From: Streptomyces sp. SAI-127
Lineage (GTDB): Bacteria > Actinomycetota > Actinomycetes > Streptomycetales > Streptomycetaceae
DNA: 64,000 nt
NCBI RefSeq assembly: GCF_029894425.1
Contig: NZ_JARXYJ010000001.1
Coordinates: 5,952,001 to 6,016,000, forward strand
Direction: 5' to 3'
The translations under genes were made by a program, and so were the position numbers. The notes below the pieces were generated by a model. That model did no database searches. It was not told where the DNA came from and worked only from the letters and a program-made list of their open reading frames with translations. Each line of letters begins with the position of its first letter. Within the stretch, counting starts at the first letter, position 1. Below, piece by piece: positions 60,831 through 64,000 of this stretch.

Positions 60831-63023
60831 GTGGCACACCGCAGACCCCGTACAGCGCTCACCGGCGCCCTGATCGTCGCGTCCGCCGCGATCGGCGTCA
60901 CCGGCCTCGCGCCCGCCGCGCACGCCGTCGTGGGCGACCCCGCCGCCGACGGCGCGTACGCCTTCACCACCCGCCTCGACATCGGCGACGGCGCCCGCCG
61001 CTGCTCGGGCGCCCTGGTCGACCCCTACTGGGTGCTGACCGCCGCGAGCTGTTTCGCCGACGATCCCTCCAGCAGCTTCCAGGTCCGCGCGGGCAAGCCG
61101 GCCCTGGCCACCACCGCCGTCGTCGGCCGTACCGACACCACCACCAGCACAGGGCAGTCCCGCACGGTCGTCGAACTCGTCCCCCGCACCGACCGTGACC
61201 TGGTCCTCGCCCGGCTGAACCGCCCCGTCACCGGCATCACCCCGGCCACGGTCGCCTCCGGTATGCCGGTCACCGGCGAGAGCCTCGTCAGCACCGGATA
61301 CGGTCGCACCGCCACCGAATGGGCGCCGCTGCGCATGCACCAGGGCGACTTCACGCTCGACACCGTCGGCGTGGACACCCTCGCCGTCACCGGCAAGAAC
61401 GGCGACGCGATCTGCGCGGGCGACACCGGCGGTCCCCTGTTCCGTACCGTCAACGGCAGCCCGCAGCTCGCCGGTGTCAACAGCCGTTCCTGGCAAGGCG
61501 GTTGCTTCAACTCCACGGAGACCCGCACCGGCGCCGTCGGCACGCGCCTCGACGACATCCGCGACTGGGTCACCACCCGCGTCCAGGCCGCCCGTGTCAC
61601 CGACTTCAACGGCGACGGCGTACGTGACACCGCGATCGCCGACCCGCAGGCCACCGTCGGCACCGTCACCAAGGCCGGCGTGGTCCACGTCGTCCTCGGC
61701 GGCGGAAAGGGCACCCTCGCCCTCTCCCAGAACACCGCGGGTGTGGGCGGCGGCGCCGAGGCGAACGACCAGTTCGGCTCCGCGCTCGCGGTGGTCGACC
61801 ACAACCTCGACGGCTACACCGACCTGGTCGTCGGCACCCCGGCCGAGGACGTCGGCACCGCTGCCGACGCAGGCCTGGTCCAGGTGCTCTACGGCTCTGC
61901 CGATGGCCTCACCAAGGGCCCCGCCGAACTCTCCCTGGTGCAGGGCGAGGGCGCCGGCGCCATCCTCGCGTCCGCCTCCGAGGCCGGCGACCGCATGGGC
62001 CACGCGCTCGCCGCCGGAGTCACCACGGCCGGCGATCCCTACCTCGTCATCGGCGTCCCCGGCGAGGACCTCGACGGCCTCGCCAACGCGGGCAGCAGCT
62101 TCTACCTGCGAGGCAGCACCAACCGGGCGATCAACCAGGGCGCGGTCGGCGTGCACGGCACGGTCGAGGCCGAGGACCGCTTCGGCACCACGGTCGCCGC
62201 CTCGCCGCAGCACCTCGCGATCGGCACGCCGTACGAGGCCATCGGCACCGACGACGACTCCGGCGGCCTGGAGATCCTCAGCCACACGCTGAGCGCGGAC
62301 GGCATCCCGACCCCGCTGGCGGGCGTCGACCAGGACGGCACCGCGCCCGAGATCAGCGGCGCCTCGGAGGCCGGAGACAAGTTCGGCTTCTCCCTCGCGA
62401 TGGCCTCCTACCGGCCCACGGCCTCCGCCTCCACCGCCGCGACCGACTCGATCCTCGCGATCGGCTCGCCCGGCGAGGACAACAGCACCGACGCGGACAC
62501 CGGCCGGGTGGTGAACCTGCGCATCACCGCCGCCGGTGCCGTCAGCGAGCTTCCCGAGTTCAACCAGGGCTCGACGAACGTGAGCGGCGACCCCGAGGCC
62601 AACGACCGCTTCGGCGAGCAGGTCTCCGCGGTCTCCCTCGCGCCCGGTGCCGTCGCCTCGACCAAGAACACGCTGATCGCGGTCGGTGTCCCGGGCGAGA
62701 ACATCGGTACCGCCGCCGACGCGGGATCCGTGACCGTCTTCACGCCGATCGGGGCGCCCGGCGACACCGAGGTGGTCGTCGAGCCCGGCAGGGCGGGGGT
62801 GCCGGGGACGTCCGGTGCGGGGCAGCTCATGGGCTCCGCCATCTTCGCCGGGGGCACGCACCTGTACGTGGGCATGCCCAAGGGGCCGGGTACGTACGGG
62901 AGCGCCTACGCGGTGCCGTGGGGGAACGTGACCGACGGCGGTGCGGAGAGTGCGGTCACTTACGCGCCGGGCTCGGGCGGCCTGCCCGCGGCGGGTGTCG
63001 CGTTCGGGACCGTGGTGCGCTGA
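60831..63023 (+). CDS. Trypsin-like FG-GAP protein with degenerate catalytic triad
   Basis: The protein has 730 residues: a signal peptide (1-32, ending AHA), an S1 trypsin-like domain (33-255), then about six FG-GAP repeats forming an integrin-like propeller (TDFNGDGVRDTAIADP, VDHNLDGYTDLVVGTP, with Ca-type DxDG loops). In the trypsin domain the catalytic His is Ser73 (LTAASCF instead of TAAHC), Asp123 is kept (DRDLVLARL), and the nucleophile Ser is Thr199 (GDTGGP). Proteolysis is therefore unlikely, unless Thr acts as nucleophile. Binding or structural use outside the cell is more likely. GTG start. Confidence 0.88.
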   Translation: MAHRRPRTALTGALIVASAAIGVTGLAPAAHAVVGDPAADGAYAFTTRLDIGDGARRCSGALVDPYWVLTAASCFADDPSSSFQVRAGKPALATTAVVGRTDTTTSTGQSRTVVELVPRTDRDLVLARLNRPVTGITPATVASGMPVTGESLVSTGYGRTATEWAPLRMHQGDFTLDTVGVDTLAVTGKNGDAICAGDTGGPLFRTVNGSPQLAGVNSRSWQGGCFNSTETRTGAVGTRLDDIRDWVTTRVQAARVTDFNGDGVRDTAIADPQATVGTVTKAGVVHVVLGGGKGTLALSQNTAGVGGGAEANDQFGSALAVVDHNLDGYTDLVVGTPAEDVGTAADAGLVQVLYGSADGLTKGPAELSLVQGEGAGAILASASEAGDRMGHALAAGVTTAGDPYLVIGVPGEDLDGLANAGSSFYLRGSTNRAINQGAVGVHGTVEAEDRFGTTVAASPQHLAIGTPYEAIGTDDDSGGLEILSHTLSADGIPTPLAGVDQDGTAPEISGASEAGDKFGFSLAMASYRPTASASTAATDSILAIGSPGEDNSTDADTGRVVNLRITAAGAVSELPEFNQGSTNVSGDPEANDRFGEQVSAVSLAPGAVASTKNTLIAVGVPGENIGTAADAGSVTVFTPIGAPGDTEVVVEPGRAGVPGTSGAGQLMGSAIFAGGTHLYVGMPKGPGTYGSAYAVPWGNVTDGGAESAVTYAPGSGGLPAAGVAFGTVVR

Positions 63024-63046
63024 CCGCCGTAGGGCGGGGGCCGCGT

Positions 63047-63075
63047 GGCCGGTCGCGGGTTCGTCGCGACCGGCC
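63047..63075. terminator. Terminator between convergent genes
   Basis: GGCCGGTCGCG (63047-63057) pairs perfectly with CGCGACCGGCC (63065-63075), an 11-bp stem between the FG-GAP protein and the TetR gene. Confidence 0.7.
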
Positions 63076-63083
63076 GCGCCGGC

Positions 63084-63764
63084 TCAGCTCTTTCTGCGTC
63101 CTATCAGGCGCGGCTTCGCCTCCAGCCCGTCCAGGCCGTGCCAGGCCAGGTTCACCAGATGCGCCGCCACCTCCGCCTTCTTCGGGCGGCGCACGTCCAG
63201 CCACCACTGGCCGGTCAGGGCGACCATGCCGACCAGCGCCTGGGCGTACAGCGGGGCCAGCTTGGGATCGAAGCCGCGCCTCTTGAACTCGCGGCCCAGG
63301 ATGTCCTCGACCTGCGTGGCGATGTCCGAGATCAGCGAGGCGAAGGAGCCGGTGGACTGGGGGATCGGGGAGTCACGGACCAGGATGCGGAAGCCGTCGG
63401 TGTACTCCTCGATGTAGTCGAGGAGAGCGAAGGCCGCCTGTTCGCACAGTTCGCGGGGGTGGCCGGCGGTCAGGGAACTCGTCACCATGTCCAGCAGGCG
63501 CCGCATCTCACGGTCCACCACCACCGCGTACAGGCCCTCCTTGCCGCCGAAGTGCTCGTACACCACCGGCTTCGAGACGCCCGCCTTCGCCGCGATCTCC
63601 TCCACCGACGTGGCCTCGAAGCCCTTCGAGGCGAAGAGCGTGCGACCGATCTCCAGCAACTGGGCGCGCCGCTCGGCGCCCGTCATCCGGGTGCGCCGGG
63701 CACGCCGCGGCTTCGCTTCGTTGCTCGGGGTACTGCTGGAGTCGGTCGCCACGGCGTCCATCAT
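63084..63764 (-). CDS. TetR family regulator next to a desaturase gene
   Basis: The protein has 226 residues. The HTH is at about 30-75: RRAQLLEIGRTLFASKGFEATSVEEIAAKAG (read in blocks) and KPVVYEHFGGKEGLY. The ligand domain has a WWLDVRRP stretch. It starts at ATG 63764 or 63761; the desaturase stop overlaps the ATG (ATGA). The coupling suggests it controls membrane-lipid unsaturation, as FasR or DesT-type TetR proteins do elsewhere; this is inferred. Confidence 0.88.
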   Translation of the reverse strand: MMDAVATDSSSTPSNEAKPRRARRTRMTGAERRAQLLEIGRTLFASKGFEATSVEEIAAKAGVSKPVVYEHFGGKEGLYAVVVDREMRRLLDMVTSSLTAGHPRELCEQAAFALLDYIEEYTDGFRILVRDSPIPQSTGSFASLISDIATQVEDILGREFKRRGFDPKLAPLYAQALVGMVALTGQWWLDVRRPKKAEVAAHLVNLAWHGLDGLEAKPRLIGRRKS

Positions 63765-64000
63765 GCCGCCTCGGCGGCCTCCTTCTTGCGCCGGGAGCCG
63801 TCCCCGTCCGTGTTCCGGCGGGAATCGATACGCGAGCGTGACGGCCAGCGCACGTCGTACGCCCAGCCGAGCATCTCGAACCAGCGGATGATCCGCGCCG
63901 AGGAGTCCACCTGGCCGCGCATCACCCCGTGCCGCGCCGAGGTCGGGTCGGCGTGGTGCAGGTTGTGCCAGGACTCACCGCAGGACAGCACGGCCAGCCA
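63761..64000 (-). CDS. Acyl-CoA/fatty-acid desaturase, C-terminal part
   Basis: This gene is cut by the right edge of the window. The visible about 79 residues include GESWHNLHHADPTSARHG, with the third histidine box HNLHH of membrane desaturases (Delta-9 type), then IIRWFEMLGWAYDVRWPS and a Lys/Glu tail. The N-terminal histidine boxes and helices lie outside. Its stop overlaps the TetR start, so the two form one transcript. Confidence 0.88.
   Translation of the reverse strand, partial: WLAVLSCGESWHNLHHADPTSARHGVMRGQVDSSARIIRWFEMLGWAYDVRWPSRSRIDSRRNTDGDGSRRKKEAAEAA

Noticed and set aside
60378..62861. 827-codon antisense open frame over the FG-GAP protein
   Set aside because: It is a shadow of Gly/Asp-rich FG-GAP codons with no motifs of its own.

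Overview
The window is high-GC actinobacterial chromosome, almost certainly Streptomyces. GTG starts and ATGA/GTGA stop-start overlaps are frequent. Genus-typical markers include sepX/glpR, an SsgA-like protein, an RpfB-type resuscitation factor, tandem NTF2-linked penicillin-binding proteins, a protein O-mannosyltransferase, a galTEK operon and the tamR/tam pair. The content and order look like a conserved core-chromosome segment rather than a chromosome arm.

Layout. (1) 1-2.4 kb: the end of mogA, a RimJ-like acetyltransferase and the septal membrane protein sepX/glpR. (2) 2.47-8.1 kb: a small variable patch. It holds tRNA-Ala(CGC), a tyrosine-integrase remnant, an internally duplicated YhgE/ABC-2-like membrane protein, a GNAT, exonuclease III and a lone serine recombinase. 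(3) 8.1-12.5 kb: a MerR regulator divergent from an operon of Baeyer-Villiger monooxygenase, alpha/beta hydrolase (frameshifted) and SDR. (4) 12.5-21.4 kb: a tricorn protease, a TetR/MMPL export pair, a GNAT, a small membrane protein, YbaK and an EamA transporter. (5) 21.5-28.7 kb: an ABC transporter coupled to a secreted beta-propeller/phosphoesterase, a DUF1876 protein, a serine hydrolase and Ohr. (6) 28.7-32.3 kb: ohrR at the end of a Ni/Co ECF transporter operon with a Nur-like box upstream, then ssgE. (7) 32.3-45.3 kb: two PBPs, pmt, rsmI, a zinc-ribbon protein, tatD, rpfB, ksgA, ispE and an ABC-F ATPase. (8) 45.4-55.9 kb: two LuxR-type response regulators, one without its phospho-acceptor Asp; a sodium/sugar symporter divergent from galTEK; tamR/tam; a VOC protein and a CsbD-like protein. 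(9) 56-64 kb: a secreted 1209-residue ALF-repeat polymorphic toxin with an adjacent immunity candidate, a secreted protein, a trypsin-like FG-GAP protein with a degenerate triad, a TetR regulator and the end of a fatty-acid desaturase gene.

How the genes work together. Several clusters read as functional units. The SDR, BVMO and hydrolase would take an alcohol to a ketone, an ester and then hydrolysis products. The symporter and GalTEK would import galactose and convert it by the Leloir pathway. The cell-wall group (SsgE, two PBPs, Pmt, RpfB, SepX) fits hyphal growth and sporulation. The NikMN-Q-O operon with OhrR links metal uptake to peroxide sensing by shared transcription. The best candidates for something undescribed are the toxin/immunity pair, the duplicated membrane protein beside the tRNA, the ABC/propeller-phosphoesterase unit and the catalytically degenerate trypsin-like protein.

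Limits. All family calls come from reading translated sequence and motifs by eye. No alignment, HMM, signal-peptide or RNA-folding program was run. Regulatory sites are pattern matches only.
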